Shown here in pieces: positions 15,627-23,487 of a stretch of DNA of 64,000 bases; the first letter of the stretch is position 1, and every line of letters starts with the position of its first letter. Both the position numbers and the translations under genes were made by a program. Source of the stretch: Microbacterium barkeri (lineage in GTDB: Bacteria; Actinomycetota; Actinomycetes; Actinomycetales; Microbacteriaceae); the NCBI RefSeq assembly GCF_027921765.1, contig NZ_BSEJ01000013.1, forward strand, positions 1 through 64,000, in the 5' to 3' direction. The notes under the pieces were generated by a model. The model was not told the DNA's origin. It saw only the letters and a list, made by a program, of their open reading frames with translations, and did no database searches.

Positions 15627-16537
15627 CCGAGGTCCGAGATGTCGACGTCGGCGATCGCGGCGATGTCCACGAACGGCTCGAAGAGCTCGTCCTCGGGCTC
15701 GAGGATCGGCTCGGTGCCCTGCATCGCCTCGAACATCGCGCCGAGGGCCTCGGCGTTCTCCTCGACGAAGACCTTAGGAAGCGCCTCGAGCAGGAGCTCC
15801 CGCTTGTCGTCGGCGATGCCCTGGTCGGCGAGCACGGTCACCGCGACGGGCATCGAGTCGCTCTCGCCGATCGAGCGCGTCTCGCCCTCGGCGAACGGGA
15901 ACATGTCGGTCCCCGTCATCGTGGGGAAGATCGTCGAGGTGCACGCCACGTCGACCTGGCCCTCCTTGAGGGCGATGAAGCTCATGTCGTGGCCGCCCGA
16001 GAACATCGCCGTGTAGTCGGCGTCCTTCTCGAGGTCGGCGGCGTCGAGCATCGCGACGGGCATGAAGTACCCCGAGCTCGATGCGGGGTCGGCGAACGCG
16101 ACGACCGTCTCGGGCGTGATGTCCTCGAGCGACTGGAGGGGCGAGTCGTCGAGCACGAGGCACGTCGACACGGGTTCGTCGCTGCCCGGCCACGCGACGA
16201 GCGCGTCGACCTCGCCCGTGTTGACCGCGAGCGCCGACGGGAAGCCGCTCATGAACCCGATGTCGACGTGGTGGTTGCGGATCGCCTCGACGACGGCCGT
16301 GTAGTCGGGCACGTCGACGATCTCGACCGCGCGGCCGGTCTCCTCCTCGACGAGACCGGCGAACGCCTCGATGGGGTTCTCGGCGGTCGGGTCGTCGCCG
16401 AGGGGCGTCGTGGCGAAGGTGATGGGCGCGTCGGACGCGGCGGCCGCGGCATCGTCGGATGACGAGCTCGAGCACGCGGAGAGGGCGACGGCTCCGAGGG
16501 CGAGGAGGCCGAGGGCGGGGAGGGCGCGGGCGCGCAT
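15623..16537 (-). CDS. phnD: Phosphonate/phosphite-type ABC substrate-binding lipoprotein
   Basis: 304-residue secreted lipoprotein of the PhnD/PtxB family. The lipobox is LSAC, with Cys 22, after a hydrophobic signal sequence; a Ser/Asp-rich linker follows. The ligand domain shows the family's NHHVDIGFMSGFPSALAVN and FADPASSSGYFMPVAML segments, in which main-chain and Ser groups bind the phosphonate or phosphite oxygens. First gene of the six-gene operon, 138 bases after the PotC-like gene on the same strand. AAAGGA lies 8-9 bases before the ATG, and a nested palindrome sits just upstream. Phosphonate, phosphite or a phosphate ester are all possible ligands. Confidence 0.92.
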   Translation of the reverse strand: MRARALPALGLLALGAVALSACSSSSSDDAAAAASDAPITFATTPLGDDPTAENPIEAFAGLVEEETGRAVEIVDVPDYTAVVEAIRNHHVDIGFMSGFPSALAVNTGEVDALVAWPGSDEPVSTCLVLDDSPLQSLEDITPETVVAFADPASSSGYFMPVAMLDAADLEKDADYTAMFSGGHDMSFIALKEGQVDVACTSTIFPTMTGTDMFPFAEGETRSIGESDSMPVAVTVLADQGIADDKRELLLEALPKVFVEENAEALGAMFEAMQGTEPILEPEDELFEPFVDIAAIADVDISDLG

Positions 16538-16546
16538 GTCGGGTGT

Positions 16547-16586
16547 CCTTTCGGGAGGAGATATCGCGACGGGCGATATCGAAAGG
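16547..16586. promoter_or_regulatory. Nested palindrome upstream of phnD, candidate operator
   Basis: Inner arms GATATCGC (16560-16567) and GCGATATC (16573-16580) are perfect around 5 bases. Outer arms CCTTTCG (16547-16553) and CGAAAGG (16580-16586) are also perfect. The centre is 33 bases before the phnD start. Size and symmetry suit the operon's own TetR protein. The AAAGGA ribosome site falls in the outer arm, so the mRNA could also fold over it. Confidence 0.6.
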
Positions 16587-16675
16587 CAACCCGGTCGAGG
16601 TGACGCCGAATTACGAGACCGCCGTACCCGGAAGGGAATCCGAGGTGAACATCCCGTGACGGCGCGCCCGCCCCC

Positions 16676-17485
16676 TCACACCCCGTCGCGCTCGCTCGCG
16701 AGCCGCTGCGAGATCCACACGGGGATGAACGACAGCACGATGATGACCGTCGCGACGACGTTGACCACGCTCGCCTCGTTCGGCCGGGCCATCTGGTTCA
16801 TGATCCACAGGGGCAGGGTGTCGACGCCGGCGGGCGCCGTGAAGATCGTGACGACGACCTCGTCGAAGCTGAGTGCGAACGCGAGGATGCCGCCCGCGGC
16901 GAACGCGCTGCGGAACTGCGGGAACGTGACCATGCGGAACGTCTGCCACGGCGTCGCACCGAGGTCGGCGGAGGCCTCCTCGACGTTGGGGCTCAGCCTC
17001 CGCAGTCGCGCGAGCACGTTGTTGAACACCATGACGATGCAGAAGGTGCCGTGCGCGATGATCATGCCGAAGTAGCCGACGTGGATGCCGATCGGCTCGA
17101 GCAGCTGGTTGTAGGTGTTGTTGAGCGCGACACCCGTGACGACGCCGGGAAGCGCGATCGGCAGCACGACGAGCAGGTTCACGGTCTGCTTGCCGAAGAA
17201 GGCGTGGCGCTGCAGCGCGAAGGCGACGAGGGTCCCCAGCACGAGGGCGATCGCGGTCGCGCCGAGCCCGACCGCGACCGAGTTGCCCACGGCGGCGCGC
17301 ACCGGCTCGCTCGCGAGCGCGGCTCCCCACCACTGCAGCGAGAAGCCGCGGATGGGCCAGCTCGCGATGCGCGCCTCGTTGAACGAGTTGAGCACGACGA
17401 GCAGGAGCGGCACGTACATGAACGCGAGGACGCCTGCGACGATGGCGCCGAGCGCGATCCGCGCGCCGAGGGAGAGTCTGAGCAT
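16676..17485 (-). CDS. ABC transporter permease, PotC-like
   Basis: 269-residue inner-membrane permease with six predicted helices, second of a heterodimer. The coupling motif EASADLGATPWQTFRMVTFP (about 165-185) is the EAA loop of the spermidine/putrescine and 2-aminoethylphosphonate (PhnV) class. The segment FALSFDEVVVTIFTAPAG is strongly PotC-like. It begins 7 bases after the PotB-like gene and is the last gene of the ATPase-binding protein-permease-permease operon. Confidence 0.92.
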   Translation of the reverse strand: MLRLSLGARIALGAIVAGVLAFMYVPLLLVVLNSFNEARIASWPIRGFSLQWWGAALASEPVRAAVGNSVAVGLGATAIALVLGTLVAFALQRHAFFGKQTVNLLVVLPIALPGVVTGVALNNTYNQLLEPIGIHVGYFGMIIAHGTFCIVMVFNNVLARLRRLSPNVEEASADLGATPWQTFRMVTFPQFRSAFAAGGILAFALSFDEVVVTIFTAPAGVDTLPLWIMNQMARPNEASVVNVVATVIIVLSFIPVWISQRLASERDGV

Positions 17486-17492
17486 GACGGCC

Positions 17493-18320
17493 TCACATCC
17501 GCTGCAGCGCGCCGGTGCGCTGCACGCTGATCAGGTAGATGACGACGAAGGCGATCGGCACGACCGAGAAGGCCGCGGCGATCGGAGGGTTGAGGTTGAT
17601 GTTCGAGGCGATGACGCTGCCGATCATCTGCGTGGACCCGCCGACGAACTTGGCCGCGATGTAGTCGCCGAGGCTCAGCGAGAACGTGAAGATCGAGCCG
17701 GCGATGATCGCGGGCTTCACGAGCGGGATCACGACCGTGCGGATGGTGCGGCCCGCGCCCGCGCCGAGGTCGGCGGACGCGTCGAAGAGATTCGGAGGCA
17801 GCTGGCGGATGGCCGTGTAGACGGGCACGGCCATGTACGGCAGCCACAGGTAGGTGAGCGTGAGCACGACCGTGATCACGCTGAACCCGGGCCCCGTGAT
17901 CCCGAGCGGCGCCATCACGGCGTTGAAGAAGCCGTCCTCCGTGAACGTGATGCGCATCGCGAGGATCTTCACGAGGTAGCCCGCCCACAGCGGGAGCGTG
18001 ATCGCGACCGCGAGCACGGCGCGCAGCCACGTCGGCGCGATCTTCGCCATGAAGATGCCCAGCGGCACCGAGATGAGGATGCAGAGCACGGTGACCGCGA
18101 GGGCGATCGCGAGGGTGCGCAGCGCGGTCGAGAGGTAGGCGGGATTCGCGACGAGCTGCTCGAAGTTGCGCAGGGTGAACCCGGGCTCGACCTTCGAGGT
18201 GAAGGGGTCGGTCACCCAGAACGCCGTCACGAGCAGCATGACGAGCGAGAAGATGTAGATGCCGATGAGCCAGGCCATCGGGAGCGCGAGCAGGCCCGCG
18301 AGCTGGAGTCGCCGTTTCAT
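17493..18320 (-). CDS. ABC transporter permease, PotB-like
   Basis: 275-residue permease with six predicted helices. The EAA-type loop is FDASADLGAGAGRTIRTVVI (about 190-210), and SLSLGDYIAAKFVGG is the family's signature near the last helices. Start chosen at ATG 18320 (MKRRLQLAGLLALPMAW), which places a positively charged N-terminus before the first helix. It pairs with the PotC-like permease 7 bases downstream and follows the binding protein after 59 bases. Confidence 0.92.
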   Translation of the reverse strand: MKRRLQLAGLLALPMAWLIGIYIFSLVMLLVTAFWVTDPFTSKVEPGFTLRNFEQLVANPAYLSTALRTLAIALAVTVLCILISVPLGIFMAKIAPTWLRAVLAVAITLPLWAGYLVKILAMRITFTEDGFFNAVMAPLGITGPGFSVITVVLTLTYLWLPYMAVPVYTAIRQLPPNLFDASADLGAGAGRTIRTVVIPLVKPAIIAGSIFTFSLSLGDYIAAKFVGGSTQMIGSVIASNINLNPPIAAAFSVVPIAFVVIYLISVQRTGALQRM

Positions 18321-18379
18321 GGTCGTCCTGTCGTGAAGAGGAGACGGCGGGGCGGCTGGGGTCCGCCCCGCCGGGCTGG

Positions 18380-19570
18380 TCAGCTCTTGACGGAGAGCCA
18401 GGCGTCCGTCCACTGCTGGAAGTTCGTGCACGTCACATCCGTGCGGCCGTCGACGCACTGCTCGATCGGCGTGGTCCAGAACCACACCTTGTCGAAGTAC
18501 TCCTCGTCGGTCGCGTGGTAGTACTCGCAGTGCTCCTTCGCCTCGTCGCTCGTCTCGCAGAAGGCGGCGTTGGCGGGCGCCATGCCGAAGTTCATCGCGA
18601 TCGCGCCGTTCACCTCGGGCGACGAGGTGTAGTCCATCCACGCGTACGCGCAGTTGGGGTTCTCGGCCTCGGCCGCGAGCATCCAGGCGTCCGACCATCC
18701 GGTCGAGCCCTCCTCGGGCAGCACGCTCTTGAACTTCTCGTCCTCGGTGAGCTTGCGCAGCACCTCCCACGACGTGCCGAGCACGGTCGTGCCGCCGACG
18801 AAGGAGGTGATCTGCGCGGCCGGATCGGCCCAGTACTCCGACACGATCTCGTTCTGCTGCTGGAGCAGCTCGATCGCGGCGTCGAGCTGGGTCTGGTCGA
18901 GCGCGTACGGGTTGGTGATGCCGAGCTCGGGCTCGTGCGCCATGAGGTACACCGCCGCGTCGGCGATGTAGATGGGCGCGTCGTACGCGATCACCTTGCC
19001 GGCGTAGGGGCTGTCGGCCTCCCAGGCGACGTCCCAGCTCGTGGGCTCCTCGGTGACGACCTCGCTGTTGTACTGCAGGATGTTCGCGCCGCGCCCGATC
19101 GGCACGCCGTACGACTTCCCGTTGATGGTGTCGTAGACCTGCCCCTTCATGCCCTCGACGATGTCGTCTCCGAAGTTCGGGATGAGATCGAGGTTGAGGG
19201 GCGCCACGTCGCCGCCGGCGATGAGGCGCAGGCTCGCGTCGCCCGACGCCGACACGAGGTCGTAGTCGCCGCTGCGCATGAGCTGGACCATCTCATCGCT
19301 CGTGCCCGCCACGCGCCGGTTCACGACGCAGCCGGTCTCCTCCGTGAACGCGTCGCTCCATGCGGGCTCGACGAACCCGCTCCACGCGACGATGTTCACC
19401 TCGCCCTCGTAGTCGCCGAGCTCCTCCTGCATCGGCACATCGGGGACGTCGATCTGGAGCCCGCCGGCGGCCTCCTCGCCGCCCGCGGCCTCCGACGTGC
19501 TGCTGCAGCCGGTCACGGCCAGCAGCGAGACGGCGACGAGCGCCGCTCCGGTCATCATCCTGGATCGCAT
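18380..19570 (-). CDS. PotD-like ABC substrate-binding lipoprotein
   Basis: 396-residue secreted lipoprotein with lipobox VTGC (Cys 22). The mature part is a class II-type binding protein: VNIVAWSGFVEPAWSDAFTE, SGDYDLVSASGDASLRLIAG and GVPIGRGANILQYN match the spermidine/putrescine-like family, which also includes PhnS-type 2-aminoethylphosphonate binders. Several Cys residues near the C-terminus (CETSDEAKEHC, CVDGRTDVTC) could form disulfides. The ligand is not decided by sequence: polyamine, amino acid derivative or aminophosphonate are all possible, and the phn operon directly downstream makes the last worth testing. Confidence 0.9.
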   Translation of the reverse strand: MRSRMMTGAALVAVSLLAVTGCSSTSEAAGGEEAAGGLQIDVPDVPMQEELGDYEGEVNIVAWSGFVEPAWSDAFTEETGCVVNRRVAGTSDEMVQLMRSGDYDLVSASGDASLRLIAGGDVAPLNLDLIPNFGDDIVEGMKGQVYDTINGKSYGVPIGRGANILQYNSEVVTEEPTSWDVAWEADSPYAGKVIAYDAPIYIADAAVYLMAHEPELGITNPYALDQTQLDAAIELLQQQNEIVSEYWADPAAQITSFVGGTTVLGTSWEVLRKLTEDEKFKSVLPEEGSTGWSDAWMLAAEAENPNCAYAWMDYTSSPEVNGAIAMNFGMAPANAAFCETSDEAKEHCEYYHATDEEYFDKVWFWTTPIEQCVDGRTDVTCTNFQQWTDAWLSVKS

Positions 19571-19624
19571 GTGATCGCTCCTCGTTCGGTTCTTCTGTGA
19601 TGGGTGGACGGCGGATGGCCGCGG

Positions 19625-20698
19625 TCAGGGAAGACGCGCGGCGTGGTCGGCGAGCCAGCCGACGCGCACGGCAGCGCCGCGCTCGACGGCCTCGGCCGCG
19701 GACGGATGGTGGGCGTTGGGGCGCTCGGCGATGAGCTGCAGGCCGCCCTCGACGTCGACGAGGTACCGGGTCGACGGCCCGGTGTAGACGACCTCCGCCA
19801 CGACGCCCGCGACCGTCACCTCACCGGGGCGCGCGTGCTCGTCCGGCCCGAGCACCCGCACGCGCTCGGGCCGGATGCTGAGCGCCTCGCGGCGGCCGGC
19901 GATGCGCTCGGCCGCGTCTGCGGGCAGCAGATTCGAGAGGCCGAGGAACCGCGCGACGAACTCGGTCTGCGGGTACTCGTACACCTCGCGCGGCGTGCCG
20001 ATCTGCTCGATCCGACCGCCGTTGAAGACCGCCACGCGGTCGCTCAGGGTGAGCGCCTCCTCCTGGTCGTGCGTCACGAAGATGAACGTGATGCCGACCT
20101 CGCGCTGGATCTGCTTGAGCTCGATCTGCATCTGCTCGCGCAGCTGCTTGTCGAGCGCGCCGAGCGGCTCGTCGAGCAGGAGCACCTGCGGGCGCAGGAT
20201 CAGCGCACGGGCGAGGGCGATGCGCTGACGCTGGCCGCCCGACAGCTGGTGCGGGAGGCGCTGCGCGACGTGGGCCAGCCGGACCTGCTCGAGTGCGGAG
20301 CCCACGCGCTCGCGGCGCGCGGCCCTCCCCTCGCCCCGCACTCGCAGGCCGTACCCCACGTTCTCCTCGATCGTGAGATGGGGGAACAGGGCGTAGTCCT
20401 GGAAGACCGTGTTGACCTGCCGTCGGTGCGGCGGCACCCGGGTCACGTCGACGCCGTTCAGCGAGATGGCGCCCGACGTCGCGTCCTCGAAGCCGGCGAT
20501 CATGCGCAGGACGGTCGTCTTGCCGGAGCCGGACGGCCCGAGCATCGAGAGGAACTCGCCCGGGCGGACGTCGAGGTCGAGATCCTTCACGGCGTCGAAC
20601 TCGCCGAACGTCTTCGTGACACCGCGGAGCGAGACAGCACCCACGTGCGGGTCGCCGGACTGCGGGCGGGCGGGTGCGGCAGCGGGCGATGAGCTCAT
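19625..20698 (-). CDS. ABC transporter ATP-binding protein, PotA-like
   Basis: 357-residue ATPase of the CUT1/PotA group. Walker [11 protein letters not shown] (about 53-61), signature [12 protein letters not shown] (about 150), Walker [14 protein letters not shown] (about 172), and switch His in [19 protein letters not shown]-type regulatory domain (about 275-357) contains [15 protein letters not shown] 20698 has GAGGAGG 4-5 bases upstream; an earlier in-frame Met has no such site. First gene of the importer operon, transcribed away from gntR across a shared operator. Confidence 0.93.
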   Translation of the reverse strand: MSSSPAAAPARPQSGDPHVGAVSLRGVTKTFGEFDAVKDLDLDVRPGEFLSMLGPSGSGKTTVLRMIAGFEDATSGAISLNGVDVTRVPPHRRQVNTVFQDYALFPHLTIEENVGYGLRVRGEGRAARRERVGSALEQVRLAHVAQRLPHQLSGGQRQRIALARALILRPQVLLLDEPLGALDKQLREQMQIELKQIQREVGITFIFVTHDQEEALTLSDRVAVFNGGRIEQIGTPREVYEYPQTEFVARFLGLSNLLPADAAERIAGRREALSIRPERVRVLGPDEHARPGEVTVAGVVAEVVYTGPSTRYLVDVEGGLQLIAERPNAHHPSAAEAVERGAAVRVGWLADHAARLP

Positions 20699-20740
20699 CG
20701 CTCCTCCTCGGATCATCGTCGAACACGGAAGCTGAGGTTT

Positions 20741-20769
20741 AACATATGAACCCATAGTTCATATTTCAA
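20741..20769 (-). promoter_or_regulatory. Importer promoter with GntR-type operator in its spacer
   Basis: Minus-strand TTGAAA (20769-20764), 17-base spacer, TATGTT (20746-20741). The perfect inverted repeat ATATGAAC-N5-GTTCATAT (20744-20764) fills the spacer and touches both elements. This is an arrangement for direct repression, and the adjacent GntR/FadR protein is the obvious ligand. Confidence 0.7.
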
Positions 20770-20818
20770 GTCTCGAAGGCATAACGTTGGGACGACCGCT
20801 CTCGAGGGAGGACCGCTC

Positions 20819-21601
20819 ATGGCCGCACAGGCGCCGCCGCACGCCGTCGCCTCCTCGGGTCCGCGCCGCCTGCAGGGCGCGCTGTTCCAGCCGATCGGCG
20901 ACGAGGGGCGCGCCGCGCTCGTCGAGCGCCGCCTCGATGAGGCGATCACCGGCGGGCACCTGCGCGCGGGCGAGCGCCTGCCGAGCGAGACCGATCTCGC
21001 GAAGAGCTTCGGGGTCGCCCCGGTCACCGTCCGCGAAGCGCTCCTCTCGCTGCGCTCGCGCGGCCTCGTCGTGACGCGGCGCGGCCGCGGCGGCGGCAGC
21101 TTCGTCGCGGAGGATGCCGACCCGCTCGCCCACGCGCGCGACGCCGTCCGTCGCGCGACGCGGACCGCGCTGCGCGACATGGGCGTCCACTACGCCGCGA
21201 TCACGGGCGCTGCCGTCCGTCTCGCCGCACGGCGCGCCGACCCCAGCGAGGCGCGCCTCGTCGCGCGCCACCTCGAGCGGCTCGATCCGGCCGACATCGA
21301 GGCCTGGCGCCGCATCCTCGACGACGCTCAGCTCGAGCTGGTCGCGCTCAGCCAGTCGGCGCGGCTGACCCGCGTGCAGATGCAGCTGCAGGCCGAGCTC
21401 TCCCCGTACCTGCGGCTCATCGACGCCGACGCGTCCGCGCGCGATGCCTACCGCGCTGGCCTCGAGCGCGTCGTCGCGGCGATCGAGGCCGGCGACGACG
21501 TCGGCGCCGGCCGCGAGGTCGAGGAGATGACGGCGGCCGTGATCGACACCCTCATCGAGCTGCGCTCGCGACCCGCCGCGAGCGCAGACGACGCCCCGTG
21601 A
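20819..21601 (+). CDS. GntR/FadR-family transcriptional regulator
   Basis: 260-residue regulator. The N-terminal winged helix reads ERLPSETDLAKSFGVAPVTV and REALLSLRSRGLVVTRRGRG (about residues 55-95). The C-terminal all-helical FCD-type domain (about 120-250) would bind a small carboxylate, often through a metal. Divergent from the PotABCD-like operon with a palindromic site between them. Its stop overlaps the possible GTG of the Cache-domain gene, so the two are transcribed together. Confidence 0.92.
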   Translation: MAAQAPPHAVASSGPRRLQGALFQPIGDEGRAALVERRLDEAITGGHLRAGERLPSETDLAKSFGVAPVTVREALLSLRSRGLVVTRRGRGGGSFVAEDADPLAHARDAVRRATRTALRDMGVHYAAITGAAVRLAARRADPSEARLVARHLERLDPADIEAWRRILDDAQLELVALSQSARLTRVQMQLQAELSPYLRLIDADASARDAYRAGLERVVAAIEAGDDVGAGREVEEMTAAVIDTLIELRSRPAASADDAP

Positions 21602-21621
21602 ACCTCAAGGAGGAGGTCAGC

Positions 21622-22323
21622 ATGCACCAGGACACCGACACCGCCGTCGACCGTGCCGCGTCGATCGTCGAGAGCTACTTCCGCGCGCCCGTGGACAGCC
21701 TCGTCGAGACCGCCGCCGCCGTCTCGCGGGATCTCGACGCCGTGCGCGCGGCAGCGCCGCTCACGGTGTCCGAGCTCGACGCTCTCGTCCAGCCGCACGC
21801 GATGACGCTGCTGGCACTGCCCGACCTCGCCGTGTACGGCGCGGGCTACGTGGCGGCGATCGACCTGCTCGACGATGCGCGCAGCCACCTCGCCTGGTGG
21901 CAGGGCAGCGACCGGTCGCGCCTCCTGCTCGCGGCGCAGTCGCTCGGCAAGGAGCGCATCGACTACAGCGAGATGGAGTGGTTCCGCGTACCGCACGCGA
22001 CGGGCCGCCCGCACGTCGCCGGCCCCTACGTCGACTACCTCTGCAGCGACGAGTACACGGTCACCATCGCGGCGCCCGTCGCCTCCCGCGGCGCGTTCGC
22101 CGGCGTGGCCGCGCTCGACCTGCTCGTCGACTCGATCGAGCGCGACCTCACGCCGCGCCTCGAGGACGTGGGGCTCCCGGTGACCCTCGTCAACGGCGTC
22201 GGCCGGGTCGTCGTGTCGACCGACCATCGCTCGGGGGCCGGCGACTCGGTGCGCGGGAGCCGCCTCGCGACGCTGCCTCGCGTGTCCTGCGGCGAGGTCG
22301 CGCTCGACGTCATCGTGGGGTGA
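21622..22323 (+). CDS. Soluble Cache-domain protein
   Basis: 233-residue protein with a single Cache (extracellular PAS-like) ligand-binding fold: FRAPVDSLVETAAAVSRDL, then YVAAIDLLDDARSHLAWWQG, and the strand-rich VTIAAPVASRGAFAGVAALD. Cache domains normally sit outside the cell between membrane helices of chemoreceptors or kinases; this one has no signal peptide and no membrane segment, so it should be cytoplasmic. ATG 21622 is chosen because AAGGAGGAGG lies 5 bases before it; a GTG at 21598 overlapping the gntR stop is possible. Co-transcribed with gntR and next to the importer, it may sense the imported ligand. Confidence 0.8.
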   Translation: MHQDTDTAVDRAASIVESYFRAPVDSLVETAAAVSRDLDAVRAAAPLTVSELDALVQPHAMTLLALPDLAVYGAGYVAAIDLLDDARSHLAWWQGSDRSRLLLAAQSLGKERIDYSEMEWFRVPHATGRPHVAGPYVDYLCSDEYTVTIAAPVASRGAFAGVAALDLLVDSIERDLTPRLEDVGLPVTLVNGVGRVVVSTDHRSGAGDSVRGSRLATLPRVSCGEVALDVIVG

Positions 22324-22337
22324 TCCGCGCGCTCTTG

Positions 22338-22343
22338 TAGCGT
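22338..22343 (+). promoter_or_regulatory. -10 element of a probable leaderless transcript
   Basis: TAGCGT ends 7 bases before the ATG at 22351; this spacing favours that ATG over the GTG at 22342. Confidence 0.4.
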
Positions 22344-22350
22344 GAAGGCC

Positions 22351-23487
22351 ATGTCCGGAACGACGCAGCAGAGCGTGCCGTTCGACGCGCGCCCCCTCAC
22401 CGAGCCCGTCGACCGCGCTGACGTGAAGCGGTTCTCCGACGAGCTCTCGCGACGCTTCCCGAGCGGCACCGGAGCCGGCGCGGTCGTCGCGGTGATCGTG
22501 ATCGTCTTCGTCGGCGTCATGATCCTCGGGTTCGGCGGCCTCATCCTGTCGATCCTGCTCATGGTCGCGGACGCCGACGGCGCCTCGGGCGCCGGATTCT
22601 GGGTCTCGCTCGGCATCGCGGCCCTCGTCATCGGCGCGGCCGTCTGGGGCGTCCGGGCGTTCCAGGGGCAGCGCCGCGAGCGCCAGTACCGGCTCGACCG
22701 CTTCGCGCGCGCGAACGGCATGAGCTACCTCCCGTCACTCGGCGGCCCCGCCCTCCCCGGCATGATCTTCGGGCTCGGTCGCGCCCGCCGCTCGAACGAC
22801 CTCGTGCGCGGCGAGGCGCCGCGGTTCGCGGAGTTCGCGAACTACCAGTACACGACCGGATCGGGGAAGAACCAGACCACGCATCGCTGGGGCTACGTGG
22901 CCATCCGACTCGACGCCCCGCTGCCCCACATCGTGCTCGATGCCGTGGGCAACAACACGATCTTCGGCTCGAACCTCCCGGTCGGCTTCGACAAGGACCA
23001 GCGGCTGTCGCTCGAGGGCGACTTCGACCGGCACTTCGCGCTCTACTGCCCGCAGGGCTACGAGGCCGACGCGCTCTACCTCTTCACGCCCGACATCATG
23101 GCGCGCTTCCTCGACCACGCCGGGCAGCTCGACGTCGAGATCGTCGACGACTGGCTGTTCCTCTACACGCGGCGCGAGGTCTCGACGCTCGATCCCGCGA
23201 CCTGGGCGTGGCTCTTCTCGGTCGTCGCCGCCCTCATCCACAAGCTCGATCAGTGGGGGCGCTGGCGTGACGAGCGGCTCGCAGCGGGCACGGGGGTGCC
23301 GCGTCCGATCGCCTCGGGGCACCACGAGGCGCCCGCCTTCTCGGCGGCCGCGCCCCTCACGCCTCCGCCGCGCGGAGTGGCCGAGCCGGGTCGGCGCCTC
23401 AAGCGCCGGTTCTCGTGGTTCGGCATCGTCATCATCGCCTTCGTGATCCTGCAGTTCGTGCTGCAGGTGATGGGCGTGCTCGACTGA
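22351..23487 (+). CDS. Membrane protein of unknown function
   Basis: 378-residue protein I do not recognise by name. It has two membrane helices near the N-terminus (about residues 45-70 and 85-105, GAVVAVIVIVFVGVMIL and FWVSLGIAALVIGAAVWG), a cytoplasmic region of about 230 residues beginning RLDRFARANGMSYLPS, a proline-rich stretch, and a last helix (about 355-375) at the C-terminus. The central region, with FANYQYTTGSGKNQTTHRWG and HIVLDAVGNNTIFGSNLP, is typical of conserved actinobacterial membrane proteins with no assigned role. A -10 hexamer 7 bases upstream of the start suggests a leaderless mRNA. Its last 56 bases overlap the end of the convergent CtaG-like gene. Confidence 0.8.
   Translation: MSGTTQQSVPFDARPLTEPVDRADVKRFSDELSRRFPSGTGAGAVVAVIVIVFVGVMILGFGGLILSILLMVADADGASGAGFWVSLGIAALVIGAAVWGVRAFQGQRRERQYRLDRFARANGMSYLPSLGGPALPGMIFGLGRARRSNDLVRGEAPRFAEFANYQYTTGSGKNQTTHRWGYVAIRLDAPLPHIVLDAVGNNTIFGSNLPVGFDKDQRLSLEGDFDRHFALYCPQGYEADALYLFTPDIMARFLDHAGQLDVEIVDDWLFLYTRREVSTLDPATWAWLFSVVAALIHKLDQWGRWRDERLAAGTGVPRPIASGHHEAPAFSAAAPLTPPPRGVAEPGRRLKRRFSWFGIVIIAFVILQFVLQVMGVLD

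Noticed and set aside
22342..22350. GTG start for the membrane protein at 22342
   Set aside because: It overlaps the likely -10 hexamer; ATG 22351 lies at leaderless spacing.
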